DNA from: Seison nebaliae
Taxonomy: Eukaryota; Rotifera; Pararotatoria; Seisonacea; Seisonidae
Direction: 5' to 3'
Length of the DNA: 64,000 nt
NCBI GenBank assembly: GCA_023231475.1
Contig: JALJEE010002614.1
Location: 1-64,000 of the forward strand
A program made the translations under genes and the position numbers. Of this stretch, positions 26,817-38,960 are shown one piece after another (position 1 is the stretch's first letter; each line of letters opens with the position of its first letter). Below the pieces are notes generated by a model. It was not told where the DNA came from. It worked only from the letters and a program-made list of their open reading frames with translations, and ran no database searches.

Positions 26817-27646
26817 ATGCGTTTCATTTACTTAATTTTCATATTACTCTTTTCTCGTTTTGGCGAAGGGTCCCAATTAAATGTATCTTGTAATGAAAAT
26901 GATATTACAATTCAATCGAACTCGGAAGAGGCGGAAATATTATTCAAGAACGAAGAATATAAAAAAATTGCAGTAATTCCCTTGGAAAGTATAATTCAAA
27001 AAACAGTTTAAACTTTTACTTTCAAAAAGAAACGATAACTGACTCCTCTAGAATTCTTCAGCAGTTCAGTATAATTTAATGGTAAACGTATTTGAAAGTG
27101 ACGAATTCCGAACTGAATATATAACGTGTATTTATCTAATCGAAGAGACGAACGAGGTCAAGTTTACAGTGAATGCTCCAAATGTATCTTTAGTTAATTT
27201 TACCCGGACTAGAATGGAGAAACCGTCTTATTCAAAAATAAAACTAGATGAGTCATTGAAGAGGAAAAACTTTTCAGCTGGAGAAGATGTCCTATTACCA
27301 TTTTCTCTCGAATTAGAAATCAATTCATTTCTGGACTCCATTATTGATTCGGTAAGTGTAGAAGAATGTAAACAATATTATCACGAAAGTATAGAGTATA
27401 AAACGGAGTTATATTTTCTAATCAATTCTAATTGATAAATCTTTATTAAATACGCATTTCGACAATTGTAGACGTCTTGATGAACAATTGGTCTTATTGT
27501 CCAACAGTTCAACTTATCAGTTCAATTACAACATGTCGATTGTTAAACCGGAAGGGTTTGACTCTATGCAGGTAAAATGTCAAATAAAAATGAAACCGAA
27601 ATCGTTGTCGGAAATACAAAATGTTTGGAATTTAGACGATGATTAA
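26817..27646 (+). CDS. secreted zona pellucida (ZP)-domain-like protein
   Basis: Starts with a signal peptide (MRFIYLIFILLFSRFGEG). Exon 1 ends at 27005 before a GTTTAA donor. The next exon probably starts near 27070 and reads VNVFESDEF, then ITCIYLIEE, then AGEDVLLPFSLELEI and VEECKQYY. A further GTT intron (about 27412-27470) leads to RLDEQLVLLSNSSTYQFNYN and MQVKCQIKMKP, ending at a stop at 27646. The order of Cys and beta-strand motifs fits a ZP module, which polymerises extracellular matrix or cuticle filaments. No membrane anchor lies in this model. A hydrophobic segment encoded at 27712-27800 (FFGFFVITTVIIII) could be the anchor of a longer splice form. Family assignment is moderate, because the Cys pattern is incomplete. 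Confidence 0.5.
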
Positions 27647-28606
27647 ATTTATGTTTTTCCTCATCTTTCCTTCCAATATTCATTATCAAATGTTCGAAAT
27701 AAAATTACGTAAAAGAGATATTTTCTTCGGTTTCTTCGTCATAACCACAGTTATTATTATTATCCACCAAACTGCATCTGACCTTACCTTTATATTTTAT
27801 ATAATTGAAATTCAAGGGCTATTTTGTACAATTTTTAAATTGCACTAAAACAAGTTTTGCACTGAACACCTCAAAGAGTCACTTTTTCAGTGATAATTAT
27901 CACATACGTTCTTGAATTGTTGGAAACATAGGGAAAAATTATAATTTTTGAATTGAAATGTTTTGATTGACATTCATTCGTAAGAAAGTTCAGAAACATT
28001 ATCAAGTTTCTTTTCAGGAAATTTAAATAATGATAGAAATTTCGTACTAATATACTTGTCAGTTGCAAAGGAATTGATTGTATGCTAATTCAATTTTTCC
28101 TTCCCACGCCTACACACATTAGACATGAGATAGGAGAATTACATAATAGAGAGCAATAATAATTGTGATATAATCATATTGGTTATAAAATAATAATACG
28201 TAGTAGAAAAAAAATCGATAAACGAGAGGAAAATTAACAGAATTGCCACCTAAATGGAGATAAATGTCGTCTCTTTTCTAAACAACATAATAAAAATGTT
28301 TATTATTAAAAATATTAGGGTTTCGTAATTTCCTTCCATACGAATAGTCCACATGTATTTCCCGATTTATTTCCATGTAACATAGAATTGTATGAAAGAG
28401 AAAATCTCATCGAGTCATCCTCCCATGAAGGGAAAAGCCTTCAAAAAAATGAATTATTTGATTTAGTTAACAAATTTAATTTATCGAATTCAACAGCGAA
28501 AAGTGAAAGTGTTTCGTACATTTTTACCTTGTCTTTCGCACAAGAAATTTCACATTCTTGTTTTCTTTCATTTTAAATAAAATTTTCTTCTTTTCACTTA
28601 CCAGAC
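27647..28606. other. intergenic stretch before the amidating-lyase gene
   Basis: Contains the hydrophobic frame noted above (to about 27846) and a 62-codon frame at 28388-28576 with no recognisable family. No firm gene; the last bases are the leader of the amidating lyase. Confidence 0.35.
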
Positions 28607-29695
28607 ATGTTACCCAGGTTCTCCTTCTTTCTACTACTCTTAGTAATCTCCTGGGCACATTCCTTTATTGTCGAGCAATCATTAACTCGGACGAAATATG
28701 TTAATGACGTTGGATGGCAGTTTATTTCTAATTTATCGTCACCAGATAATGGTCTAATCGGTCAAGTGGGAGGTATAGCAATTCATCCATTGACAAGCGA
28801 ATTGGTCGTTTTCCATCGAAGTGGAAGAGATTTTAAAACTAAATTATTTAATAAAGACAAAGTTTATGTCGGTCCAGACAAACCGATAAAAGATGCGACT
28901 ATCCTCAGATTCAATCCACTCACCAATTCCATCAAGAAATTTGGAGAGAATTTCTTTTATTTACCACATGGTCTTCGTGTGGACGAAAAAGGAAATTATT
29001 GGATGACTGATGTTGCACTACATCAAATTTTCAAATTTGATCGTAACTTTCAATTACAATTAACTTTGGGAGAGAAATTCGTTCCAGGAAAAGATGACGA
29101 TCATTTCTGTCAACCTGCCGATATTGCCATATCTGAGAAAGGAAATATTTACGTTGCTGACGGTTATTGTAACAAGAGAATTGTGGTGTTTGATTCAACT
29201 GGTACGTTAATTCAAGTTGTAAATTTGGAGGATTTCCCACAAGTCAAATCTATCAACGTCGTTCACAGCATCATTCTTTTGGATGATTATGATGTCATTT
29301 GTGCAGCTAATCGAGAAAAAGGTCAAATTATTTGTCTGTCGTTAGAAAACGGAAAAATTGGAAACGTTATTAAATTGTTCAGTCATTCAAATATGAAAAC
29401 TGTTTACTCAATCGCGTACGATAAGGAAATCAATGGAATTCATGCCGTTTCCGCTATGACTAGAAATGAACCTGCACATGGTTTCACATTTTATTTAGAT
29501 GGAAGTGAAACGAATGAATGGGCAGATGATTATCATCAATTATACATGCCACATGCAATCACTGTAGGCGATAACGGATTAATTTATGTTGGACAAATTT
29601 ATCCGAATAACGTCATTCGTTTTCGACCCGAAATGACCAAATTCTCCCAAAGTAAATTCCAATCAACAGAAAATGAGGATTTTTCTTTCTATTAA
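28607..29695 (+). CDS. PAL: peptidyl-alpha-hydroxyglycine alpha-amidating lyase (PAL), secreted, monofunctional
   Basis: Catalyses the second step of peptide C-terminal amidation, splitting peptidyl-alpha-hydroxyglycine into the amidated peptide and glyoxylate in the secretory pathway. The single-exon protein of 362 residues has a signal peptide (ends near residue 19) and a six-bladed NHL-type propeller. Family motifs are present: GGIAIHP, FYLPHGLRVDEKGNYWMTDV, DDHFCQPADIAISEKGNIYVADGYC and YMPHAITVGDNGLIYVGQ. His residues in the PHG, GFT-adjacent AHG and PHA motifs are candidates for the zinc site. There is no PHM (monooxygenase) half, so this is a stand-alone PAL as in insects and flatworms; the PHM enzyme must be elsewhere. 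No C-terminal membrane segment, so it is soluble. Confidence 0.95.
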   Translation: MLPRFSFFLLLLVISWAHSFIVEQSLTRTKYVNDVGWQFISNLSSPDNGLIGQVGGIAIHPLTSELVVFHRSGRDFKTKLFNKDKVYVGPDKPIKDATILRFNPLTNSIKKFGENFFYLPHGLRVDEKGNYWMTDVALHQIFKFDRNFQLQLTLGEKFVPGKDDDHFCQPADIAISEKGNIYVADGYCNKRIVVFDSTGTLIQVVNLEDFPQVKSINVVHSIILLDDYDVICAANREKGQIICLSLENGKIGNVIKLFSHSNMKTVYSIAYDKEINGIHAVSAMTRNEPAHGFTFYLDGSETNEWADDYHQLYMPHAITVGDNGLIYVGQIYPNNVIRFRPEMTKFSQSKFQSTENEDFSFY

Positions 29696-29783
29696 TTTCT
29701 CAACACTTTCCATTGACAACTGACATAAAAATTGACATTTCATCATTTCTCGATGAAAATTCCATTCAAAAAGTTTCTTCTCA

Positions 29784-29829
29784 ACCAAAGAAAATATTTC
29801 GACCAAAGAAAATATTTCGACCAAAGAAA
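29784..29829. repeat. 18-bp tandem repeat (2.5 copies)
   Basis: The unit ACCAAAGAAAATATTTCG is repeated exactly twice, followed by a partial third copy, just downstream of the PAL gene. Confidence 0.9.
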
Positions 29830-30524
29830 TACTATCAACATTTCTTCTTTCATAGTTTAACTTTCAAATTCTTTGTGATTAAATTAATCTGATGAATAAA
29901 TGACATTTCAATATTTCTAATCACTTCTTTATTTTAATTTCTCCAAAATTCTTCAAAATTTGTAACAATATTGAATTTGAAAAATTTTTCTAACCGAAAA
30001 ATTTTAAAAGAAAATTTTGGAATGTTCAATTCGCGTTCGAATCGAATAGAATTTATGTGTAAAGAATTTAAATGTGAAACTGTTGAAGTTATTGAAGTTA
30101 ATTGTTCAGTTGGAAGTGAAAAAAGTGAAAGAGGATAAAGAGATTTTTTGACAGAAGATTTTATAGAAAAAAACAAAAAAAACTTTTAATTATAGAATGG
30201 AAAGATTTCTGATTTTTCTTTCAACTTTATTTGAAATTGGAAGAAAACGATTATTTGGGAGAGAAACCGAGAGAATTTCTTCTTTCTAAATGATTCTAAA
30301 TGAAAAAAAAAGAAAAGAAATTCAAATATTCGAATTTAGAGAATTTTCAATGATGATTCTTCTCGACACTTCTTTCCGATACATTCAAATTGAATTAATT
30401 TTAATAATTTCATTTAATTCCCACTCCGTTTCTCAGAATGGAATTTGAAGAATGGAATGAAAAGTTTCATGCGATTTCTTATCTGATGATAATACTCATA
30501 TTGATGATCGGGATTAAACGAATT
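29830..30524. other. AT-rich spacer between convergent PAL and Shc genes
   Basis: 3' flanks of two genes facing each other. No coding potential I can support. Confidence 0.4.
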
Positions 30525-31917
30525 TTAATGATTATTTGAAGGAACTGGAGATACGAGAATTAATTGTGAACCATTACTCACGATTGGTATACGATATTTT
30601 AAATGATATTGAATGAGATGACGAATACTTACAAATTCTTTATCTTTCGTTCGAATTTTCCCTTCAGGATCGACTAATAAAAGATGACGAATATCAGACT
30701 GGAATCTTCCAGAGAGAACGTATTGATCATCGATATTGGAACTATCTCTCACCAGGAAATCCCCATGATTCTGTAACAACGATTCAGCGTCATGTCGATT
30801 GATGGCACCATGGTACCAGATCTCCTTCTTTAAACTATTTCTCATTTGATGTTTATTTTCACCAGCTGATGGTTTTGGCTCATCGTTGGCAGGAAAATGA
30901 TTTCGGTTTGCTTTGAAATTATTCGAATGACTGGAACTTCCTCCATGATTATTCGATGTGGAGTGATGTGTATTATTGTTATTCTTATCTGATTTCGACG
31001 AATCATTTTGATGAGAATTTGATCGATTATTATTATTTTGATGTTGACTATGATGATGATTGAAATTACCAGAGAATTTCTTACTCGATGGAACTGACGG
31101 TGCCACATTAGATGTAGCATTGACAGATTTCTTCGATTTCGAATCTTTCACTAATTCGTTATTTCCGTTATTTGTCTTCTTTTCCTTCATGAAAACTTCG
31201 TATCGTAAATCGAACGCCGTTCCCATCATCTGGAGGATTTCGTACGCAAGATTTGGCGATTGAGCTTTGAATACGTGACAAGCACGACCTCGACGTGTAT
31301 CTTTTGCAACGTATGCCACATACTCCTCACTACCACCATTTGATGGTCCGGAAGCAAATGAGATATCTTGCATATTGTGCTCACAAATCGATTTGGATGA
31401 AGGAGAAACGATTTTGAATTTATCGGTAGAAATGACGAGCGAAGCGGATTTGGTTGACGATTCCGTCATCGGAGTATCACTAAGACATTGTTCCATCACG
31501 AAACGACTTTCGTCATCTGTCGGACTTTTCGCAGTTGACCTCCCCGCATGTAATCCACATACCCGATTTATTGCTTCTCTATAAATCGGAATATTTAAAT
31601 GGAATTTATTTTATTAATTAATTAATTTTATATTCATTTTAATAATTTTAATAATTTTATTTTTTAAAATTTAATATGGGAAATAATTGAAAACTAACTC
31701 AGCGATTAAAGTTCTGGTATTGAAATCGATTTCTCTCATTGGTCGTTCGACATAAATATATCCGATATACTGATGATGGAAATGTTAAAGTGGAAGGGAG
31801 ATTATGAATTTGATTACCAACATTTACAGTAAAGGAGACACCTTTGCTTAGCAGCGAACGATCATTATCACTTAAATCCTTCATTTTCTTACTCATATCA
31901 TCCCATGGAAGAAAGAA
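30525..31917 (-). CDS. SHC: SHC-family adaptor (PTB + SH2), 5' end incomplete
   Basis: Shc couples receptor tyrosine kinases to Ras through phosphotyrosine docking. Exons 31917-31822, 31769-31699 and 31578-30525 join in phase (introns 52 and 120 nt, donors GTTGGT and GTTAGT). The PTB domain is clear: KGVSFTVN|YIGYIYVERPM, REIDFNTRTLIAE|EAINRVC, MQDISFASG and EYVAYVAKD. A ~125-residue Asn/Ser/His-rich linker follows. The C-terminal SH2 starts WYHGAINRHDAESLL and has the phosphotyrosine-binding GDFLVRDSS and the HLLLVDPEGKIRTKD block. The linker has no tyrosine, so the YYND and YVNV Grb2-docking motifs of other Shc proteins are absent. An in-frame ATG exists at 31896, but an acceptor at 31918 suggests an unlocated 5' exon. 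Confidence 0.92.
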
Positions 31918-34900
31918 CTAAATGATTAACATATCTGAAAGAAAGAAGACGATACGAATATTATCGATAACATAATCTAAATAAAGTATTGGGAGAGAAA
32001 AGGAAGCGACTGAGGCGCGTACGGAAAATGGTTGTCGTGATGATAATTGGAGGATGAAATAGAGATATCCTGTATGTCTACGTAAGATTTTATGCAAAAT
32101 ATACATATAATTCACTTTATTCACTTACAGAATCCAATTGAGATTTGATGAATGAAATAGGAAACATATCAACAAAAAGAATCATAATTAGGATAAGTTT
32201 CCACGATGAAATTCGAGAAATGGAAAGAATTAAATCGATTTTCTTCCTCACTGACAATTGGGAGGATGATTGTAGGAGTAGAACGAATACTCCCTTCGAA
32301 AGAGCTCTCGTAATATTTGGATAAGTTCGGGAGGGAAGATGAGGTAGCATAATTCCTCCCTCAATACACTTACGTTAATATCAAGTGATTATGAGGTGTC
32401 GGGTGGAAAAGAAGAAATCTTATTTCTTCCTCAAAATCATCCACATTACTTATTTATTGTTTGATGAGAAATTAATAAGAGATGTTAACACAATCAGTCA
32501 TGAATCGAAAGAAAGTTTTGGTTAAGCAATAGAAGAAAAGACTGGTTAGTTAGACAAACTAGATTGGAAAGTACATATTGATTCGGCACTATGTCAAATT
32601 ATGATCCAGTCGATGTATATTAACAATAAGTCAATAGATTTCTTCCTCTTCTTCTTCTTCTGCCATATCTCCAAATATCAATTCCAAAATTAAAAAGAAC
32701 AGTCGAATGGAAGAAGAATTTCAAGACGTAATATTATGTACGCGGTAAATGATAGATGGACATATAGTAGTTGTGTGGCGAAAACGACCGAATAAAAATT
32801 TCATTCATTACATTAACTTTCGACAATCTCTATGTCTCCTCCCCATGGAATATGTTTGAGTACAACAGATTAATAATTCCTTCCTCTCCAATAACATTAA
32901 CATGATGAAGAAAACGGAAAGTTAAAAAGAATGGTAATGTTGAACAATGTGTAAGGAATATGACGAAGAGTGAACGAACGGAATCTTGAACATTTTTCTT
33001 CTTCAATCGAATATTCTTGTTCCTTATCAACATGTGAGAGAATGTATCTGGCGTGAGAAGGCATACAACATGGGAGAACGAACGAGAGAAGGAAAACTCT
33101 TTCTCCTTTTTCTTTTTTTTTTACAATAAAATAATGAGTATTGTAATTGTTTAATGGGGGAAAACACATGAATGATAACATAAATGTAGAGGCATGCTCA
33201 CCACTCCACTCACATCCAACTTGGAAAGAGAGAGGCGAAACCTCAATTCTCCATATGGAGAGACTAATTCGCTTATAGTTGAAAAGAAATCATATCAACT
33301 GATACTCTATTCTTATTTCAAAGTCGGAGGACAAATCCTAATTCCCATCGCTACACCTCTTCCCATATTTATTCATTTTCCAAAGGAAATTGCAACAACA
33401 TTTCTAGTATTTTCTTTATTTTCCACAATTTTCGAACATCCAGAATAATTTTAGAATATTTTTCCTTATTCTCTTTTTTTCGTCAACTATTTATAAGAAG
33501 GAATCTGTAGTGGAAGTGGAAGAAATTTGAATATTATCCAATATTTTAAAAATGTCCGAAATGTTCATCGACCAAATGTCCAATCGGGAAATATTCGACG
33601 AATTGATTATGCAGAGATGGGAAGGGAAGTGATTCATAAAGAGATGTGAATAGTAAATGAGTTTCAATGAGGGTGGGAGGTGGACACTAAAATTTCCATT
33701 GAACTCATGAACAGAGAAAGAGAAATGATTTATTAATGAATTAAATGTTCAGCAATTGATGTCCGTTTTGCTACTCAATTCTCGTGAATTAACAAACGCG
33801 AATTAAGTTAAACAAACAAAAGTAAAAACTCTATGTCCATATTCAAGCGGCTATCTGTTCGTCTCTGACTTCTTCACTGAATCTTCAATAGAGACCTTAT
33901 ATGTGTAGAAATTGTTCTTCAAAGGTAAATTCCTTCATAAAGAAAAATGGTAATTTCCTCACCCACTTTTCCCATTTTGGAAAGTATTTCCTCACACTTT
34001 CTTTCTTATGGTCATACTACAATTATTACTATATTTTAGTTCGCTCAATTCAGCCAATTGAATAATGAATTGGGAAATTTTCTTTAAATTGTACCCAAAA
34101 AATTTTCAAATTTATCCGTACTCTCATTGTCAATAAGCCTATGCACGTTAAGGAAATATCACAATAGAATATTAATAAGAAATTTGTATGCACAATTCGG
34201 TTCTAGTAATTTAAATAATTTTATGGTGATTATCAGGTTTTATTTTCTTTTTAATACCTAATGACACTAAATTATTTTATCATAAATTATTTTGATAAAA
34301 AAAAGTGGAGTGAAGAGTTGTCCATTATGAGAAGGAAGTTGAAGAAATTTCCCGTTTATCATAGGATGTGGGAAAATCACCGTTTCACCGGTTTCTTAAG
34401 AAGATATTGAATGAGTGAGACATTTCCTTCTTAACTTATTGGGTTGTATTTCAATTAATATGGTCGAAAATTAATTGATCAATCTCTCCAATTTATCATC
34501 TTCGAACAACATGACAATTGGGCGACATAGCTATAAGTATCACCCACTAGGATAACATACACAATGTCTTTATACAAATTGAATGTATATTATACATTTT
34601 GTAGGATACATACTCCTCATACTTAATTCGAATATAAAAAGAAATTATTTGACATTCATCCAACACCCAAATAAGAGGACAATAGAAAAATTTCACAAAA
34701 TTTCAAATGTCAAATCTCCTCATGGCAAATTGGAGGAGAAAGAAGATAACTGATTGAATAGCTTAGATTATTATTGTCTGAAAGAGGAGAGTGAGAAACC
34801 GTTGAATGTCAACAGCATCCGGTCTGTCTCTATAATCATTTAATTAGGTCAAATTAATCTTATCTATCTCCATGATTATCCTCCACAATCCGTCAAATTA

Positions 34901-35629
34901 ATTAAATTAGTCATATAATAACGGAATTACTGTTCATTCAATTTACCATGAAAATATTTCTGAAGGAATGCCATTTCATCATTTGTTATAAAAGAAATAA
35001 TTCTAGATTAAAATAAACATTCTCCAATTTCGTTCAACCATTAAATAGGATTTAGACATGGGGAATGATTATAATATGAATATAACCACGAATGATGAGA
35101 TAAGCTTACGAAAAAATTAATCGCATTGAAATGTAAAAAAGAATTGAATAAGCTAAAGAAAAAATCTGAATTTATCACATGTTTATCAAATTCAACGTAC
35201 AATGTCGACGAAATTGAGATTTTGAGTATGAACTTTCACCATTTCGAATAGGAAGAAGATAATTTGAAAAATGAATAAAACTTATAATCGATTTACTTCA
35301 AACAATCAAAAAGTTCTTTGTGAAAATTGTTCTATTGTTGCAGTATAAATGGCTCATATTATCAAGTATTTAGACATGAATCATTCTTTTCACATTCATC
35401 GCGAACAATGGAAAGGCGGAGTGTTTGTGAAGTGAAAAAAGTTGGTAATACATTTCATCTTTTTTTCCCTTAATAACTACTTGTAACTCCTCAAATAACT
35501 CATCCATGATATATTTTCATGATAAGAATGTGAACTGTAATTTCTTAGCGATATAATTGAATTAAATCTGATAAGAAAAGTGAAATAATTTTACGTATAT
35601 TTATTAAGAGTAATATAAAGGAACCGTCT
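31918..35629. other. 3.7-kb AT-rich region without a supported gene
   Basis: Lies 5' of Shc and 5' of the next plus-strand gene, so it probably holds both promoters and an untranslated or short first Shc exon. The scattered short frames lack coding character. Confidence 0.4.
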
Positions 35630-36481
35630 ATGGTATTCGATACAATTACTAAACGTTATCGATGTTTTCAAGGATATCAGAAGGACAACAAACATTTGTC
35701 AGGTGTGGGAAAACTAGTTTGTAATCTTGGCAGAGAAACGTCGAATTTTCTTGAAGTTAAACCGAGTAAAGAACGGTTAGTGGAGAAGTTTGAGACGATT
35801 GAAACTGTTTTGAAACCTGTCGTCGATTGGGGTAAAGTGGTGAAGAATAGTGAACATGTTAATAGAATAAATATCTTTTTAAAATTTTCAAATTCATTAA
35901 ATTATAGCTCATTAATGAAGTAATAAATTATCAGAATTTCGTCAAGAAACAAAGTCATGAAGTGCGCCATGCTGATTATCAAAGAGGTTATGAGGATGTC
36001 TGCAAACATATGGTTCTAAATAAGAAGAAATATATAGTTCCACTTCCTCTATTTTACTTTTTTTAAATTTAATTTTGAAGCAATTTCCAACTCGATTTCG
36101 TGATCCATTAAGATATACTCGTTTAGTTCATGAAAAGGAGAAAGAAACGATAGAATATTTAAGTTAATACATTAATATAATTTAGAAATTCTCTTATTTT
36201 CAGGTGAATTGGCATCAAAAGATTGGAAGAATCTTCCACCATTGCCATTACATACAGGAAACAAATCTAAAAGAATGAATGAATCATATATGAAATTTAG
36301 ACATCGACAGGTTATGACTTGTGCGTTGAAAAAACCGGAAAAGAAACATAAACTTTACCATCAATTCGACCATTTGAACATTCCACTCGTATTAAGTAAT
36401 TGTGACGACGTAACTATAGCTACACCATATTCTGTTGAATCCATGAGAAGTTTGAGTAAATCACAAACTAAATTCCTTTAA
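35630..36481 (+). CDS. unrecognised 238-residue basic protein (four exons)
   Basis: Exons 35630-35857, 35908-36036, 36081-36162 and 36204-36481 join in phase, with introns of 50, 44 and 41 nt and donors GTTAAT, GTTCCA and GTTAAT. The product has no signal peptide or membrane segment. It is rich in Lys, His, Arg and Tyr, with blocks such as HEVRHADYQRGYEDVCKHM, FRDPLRYTRLVHEKEKETI and DWKNLPPLPLHTGNKSKRM. Short, basic, Tyr/Pro-containing proteins of this kind are common among ciliary microtubule-inner proteins. With SPAG17 nearby that is a reasonable but untested guess. Confidence 0.65.
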
Positions 36482-37409
36482 TCCAATTCTTTCAATTCCT
36501 TCAAATATTTTCTAAATATTTTAATAAATATCTTTTATTTCTAAAAACTAATTATAGGAAAATTCCCCTGATATGGAAAATTCACCCAAAAATTTTAGAA
36601 CTATTTTAATTGATTTTTTTCTTATTTGATACCTAATAGATAGGAATTTAATTTTTTATATGGTTAGGTACAATTTTCGGTGAAGCTTCAGATAATGTGT
36701 TATGAATTAAAATTCAATATAAGTTAATATGAAAAATTATGCGAAATGGTATCGAATTTTCAATAATAATACATTAGATTCATCATAAAATATCAATTTT
36801 TACCGCAAAAAAGTTATAGAAATCACCGTTTCTATGCATTTTTCAAAATTTGACAAAATTTATAAAAAACACGAGAGATGAAAAAATTTTTTACTTTTAA
36901 TAATGCTTCATCATATGTTCGAGGCACAAACATCTATTTGTAAAACATTAGTATAAAATTTGGCATTTAAGCAAAATTTTTGAAAATTTTGAGAAGTAAA
37001 ATTTTGTGTCGTTTGCGAAGATAATTTGCTTTTCTAAAACATTTTTCCTCCGTCCCAATAAATGGTACTTTAAAATTTTACATTTCAATTAATTCGTAAA
37101 TATTTTTTATTTTTCATATTGTTAATAATTTGATTTTGAGTTTAAAGGGAAATGTTATTGGATTATAAATGAAAATTTGAATTAGAAACAAAGATAATTT
37201 CCATTCAGTTGAATTACATAGAGAATAATAAGAATCATCGAAAAATCATCGAAAATATGACACCTCGGAAGAGAGATCTAAAATATAAAATCTTAACCAA
37301 TATGATATGTCAACCGAAGGAGCATAATGAAGTTCTTTATTGCATCTTTTCAAATGTTAACAGTCAAATTTATAATTAGCGAAGTCGAAGACTATTAGCT
37401 AAATACTTG
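36482..37409. other. AT-rich intergenic spacer
   Basis: No gene seen. A/T homopolymers dominate. Confidence 0.4.
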
Positions 37410-38402
37410 ATGGATTTCAAATTCTTAGATAAGTATCGAAACATCACTCCAGTTGTAATCGATCGGCAACATTTAATTGAGAAACTTCCGAAATATCAAC
37501 CGCATATAAAAATTCCAACGCCCGCAAAATTAATGAAATCTTCTGAATTGAATATTTTGAGAAATTCGACCATTTGGTTGACGAATGTTGATGAGATATC
37601 GGAAGTTCAAATTTCAATTCCTAAAACTTTCATTTTAGAATTAATAGGACATGGAAAATATTCTTTTTCATGAAGATTTCGATTCTGTTCGTGAGAAGGA
37701 ATTGATATATTCAGATTATTGTAGATATATCGACTCGAGAAAAGAGAGAAGTATAAAAAATGGAAAAGACGCAATTGTTAATTCTAGTCGATATATTTCC
37801 GAAAATCTTATTTGTCCTTAAGTTTTTCCCTACTAAATTGTTAGATCCATGTTCTCGAGGTATAGCAACAATCGATCAAGAAAAACGTTTATCGAAAAAA
37901 TTAGGTGAAATTTGAAATTTTCAAATTCAAATTTGACAATTTCTAGAATTTTTTAGATGAATTTATCGGCTATAAATTCTACGATCCTTACCATCATGTC
38001 ACCAATTGTTATCATCGGAACAATTTGAAAGAACGAAAAATTGCCGATAAGAATCGAAAGGATTGTGAAGAAAAAATACGAAATTATTTACCACCTATCT
38101 GTACAATCGATCCGACAACTTATCCACCTTCGCCCAGGCCGACGAAGAAAGAGCCAAAACTGTTTTTGGGAAAATCAGAAAAACGTCCACAACTTCCATT
38201 ATTGATTGAACATTGTGATCCTGTCGATCCGATAATATCGGATACGAAAGTCATTTTTCCTGAACCTGAACTGATGGAGTTGAGTAGTGTTTCTGAAATA
38301 ACGTTTTCTGGTACAAGTGTGATCACACCAGTGGAAATATCGAAAGCAGAATTGGCAGCAGAAAGGAAAAGAAATATGTCGAAACATCGAAAAATACTGT
38401 AA
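37410..38402 (+). CDS. unrecognised multi-exon protein, Pro/Lys-rich C terminus
   Basis: Exon 1 begins MDFKFLDKYRNITPVVIDRQ at the ATG 37410 and probably ends near 37607 (WLTNVDEISE) before a GTTCAA donor. A 59-codon exon follows from about 37654 (DMENILFHEDFDSVREKELI). A short piece (PCSRGIATIDQEKRLSKKL) then leads to the last exon (DEFIGYKFYDPYHHVTNC onward), which ends at 38402. The C-terminal part is Pro-, Glu- and Lys-rich. No signal peptide, membrane segment or known domain. The second and third intron boundaries are uncertain because their donors would be GTC or GTG. Its stop lies only 51 bp from the convergent EF-hand gene. Confidence 0.5.
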
Positions 38403-38453
38403 ACAAAATTAAACTGTTTTCTAATAAAATTTTTTAAATAATTTAAAATTTCA

Positions 38454-38960
38454 TTATAGAACTACTAAAGCGTCAGTGATTCCTAAGAGAGTAAGTGCGT
38501 CTAAATATTCATCGAAATCTAAACTACCACTACCATCAGCGTCCACTTTCAATAGAACGGTAAGCCGTTGATCTTTCTTCGTCTTATCGCCTAACATATT
38601 AAGAATTGCATTGAAATGTTCGAATGTAATGGCACATTGTTCATTATCGTCATGTGCTAAGAAATGATTACGAAAATCGATGAGTGCTTCAGAAGTAAAA
38701 TGTGGATATGCCGCACGATATTCCTCCACATATTTCTCAATATAAAGAACTCGTTCTCGTAGTTTCGATTGGAATTCTCTTCGATTAATATATTCCTCGA
38801 AATATTGCTCAAAACAGTCATAATATTTCTTCTTCATTTCTTCTCTTAATTCGACAATGTCTTGCGATTCATGTTCTTCATCGTCATCCTTCATCATTTC
38901 ATAACATTCACCGTCATCTTCTAACGGAAAATGAAATAATCTCGTTACAGCAGTTCCCAT
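38454..38960 (-). CDS. EF-hand calcium-binding protein
   Basis: Intronless 168-residue protein starting at an ATG (38960). The acidic N-terminal third (HDDDEEH-type stretch) is followed by a helical Tyr/Glu-rich region. The C-terminal half has two EF-hand units. The first (~105-120) is degenerate (AHDDNEQCAITFEHF). The second (~140-152) is canonical, with loop DADGSGSLDFDE, in which positions 1, 3, 5 and 12 carry the acidic calcium ligands. Calmodulin/calaxin-like organisation, but it is not calmodulin. A ciliary calcium sensor is possible given the gene neighbourhood, but this is inference. Divergent from the antiporter gene, with 639 bp between starts. Confidence 0.8.
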   Translation of the reverse strand: MGTAVTRLFHFPLEDDGECYEMMKDDDEEHESQDIVELREEMKKKYYDCFEQYFEEYINRREFQSKLRERVLYIEKYVEEYRAAYPHFTSEALIDFRNHFLAHDDNEQCAITFEHFNAILNMLGDKTKKDQRLTVLLKVDADGSGSLDFDEYLDALTLLGITDALVVL

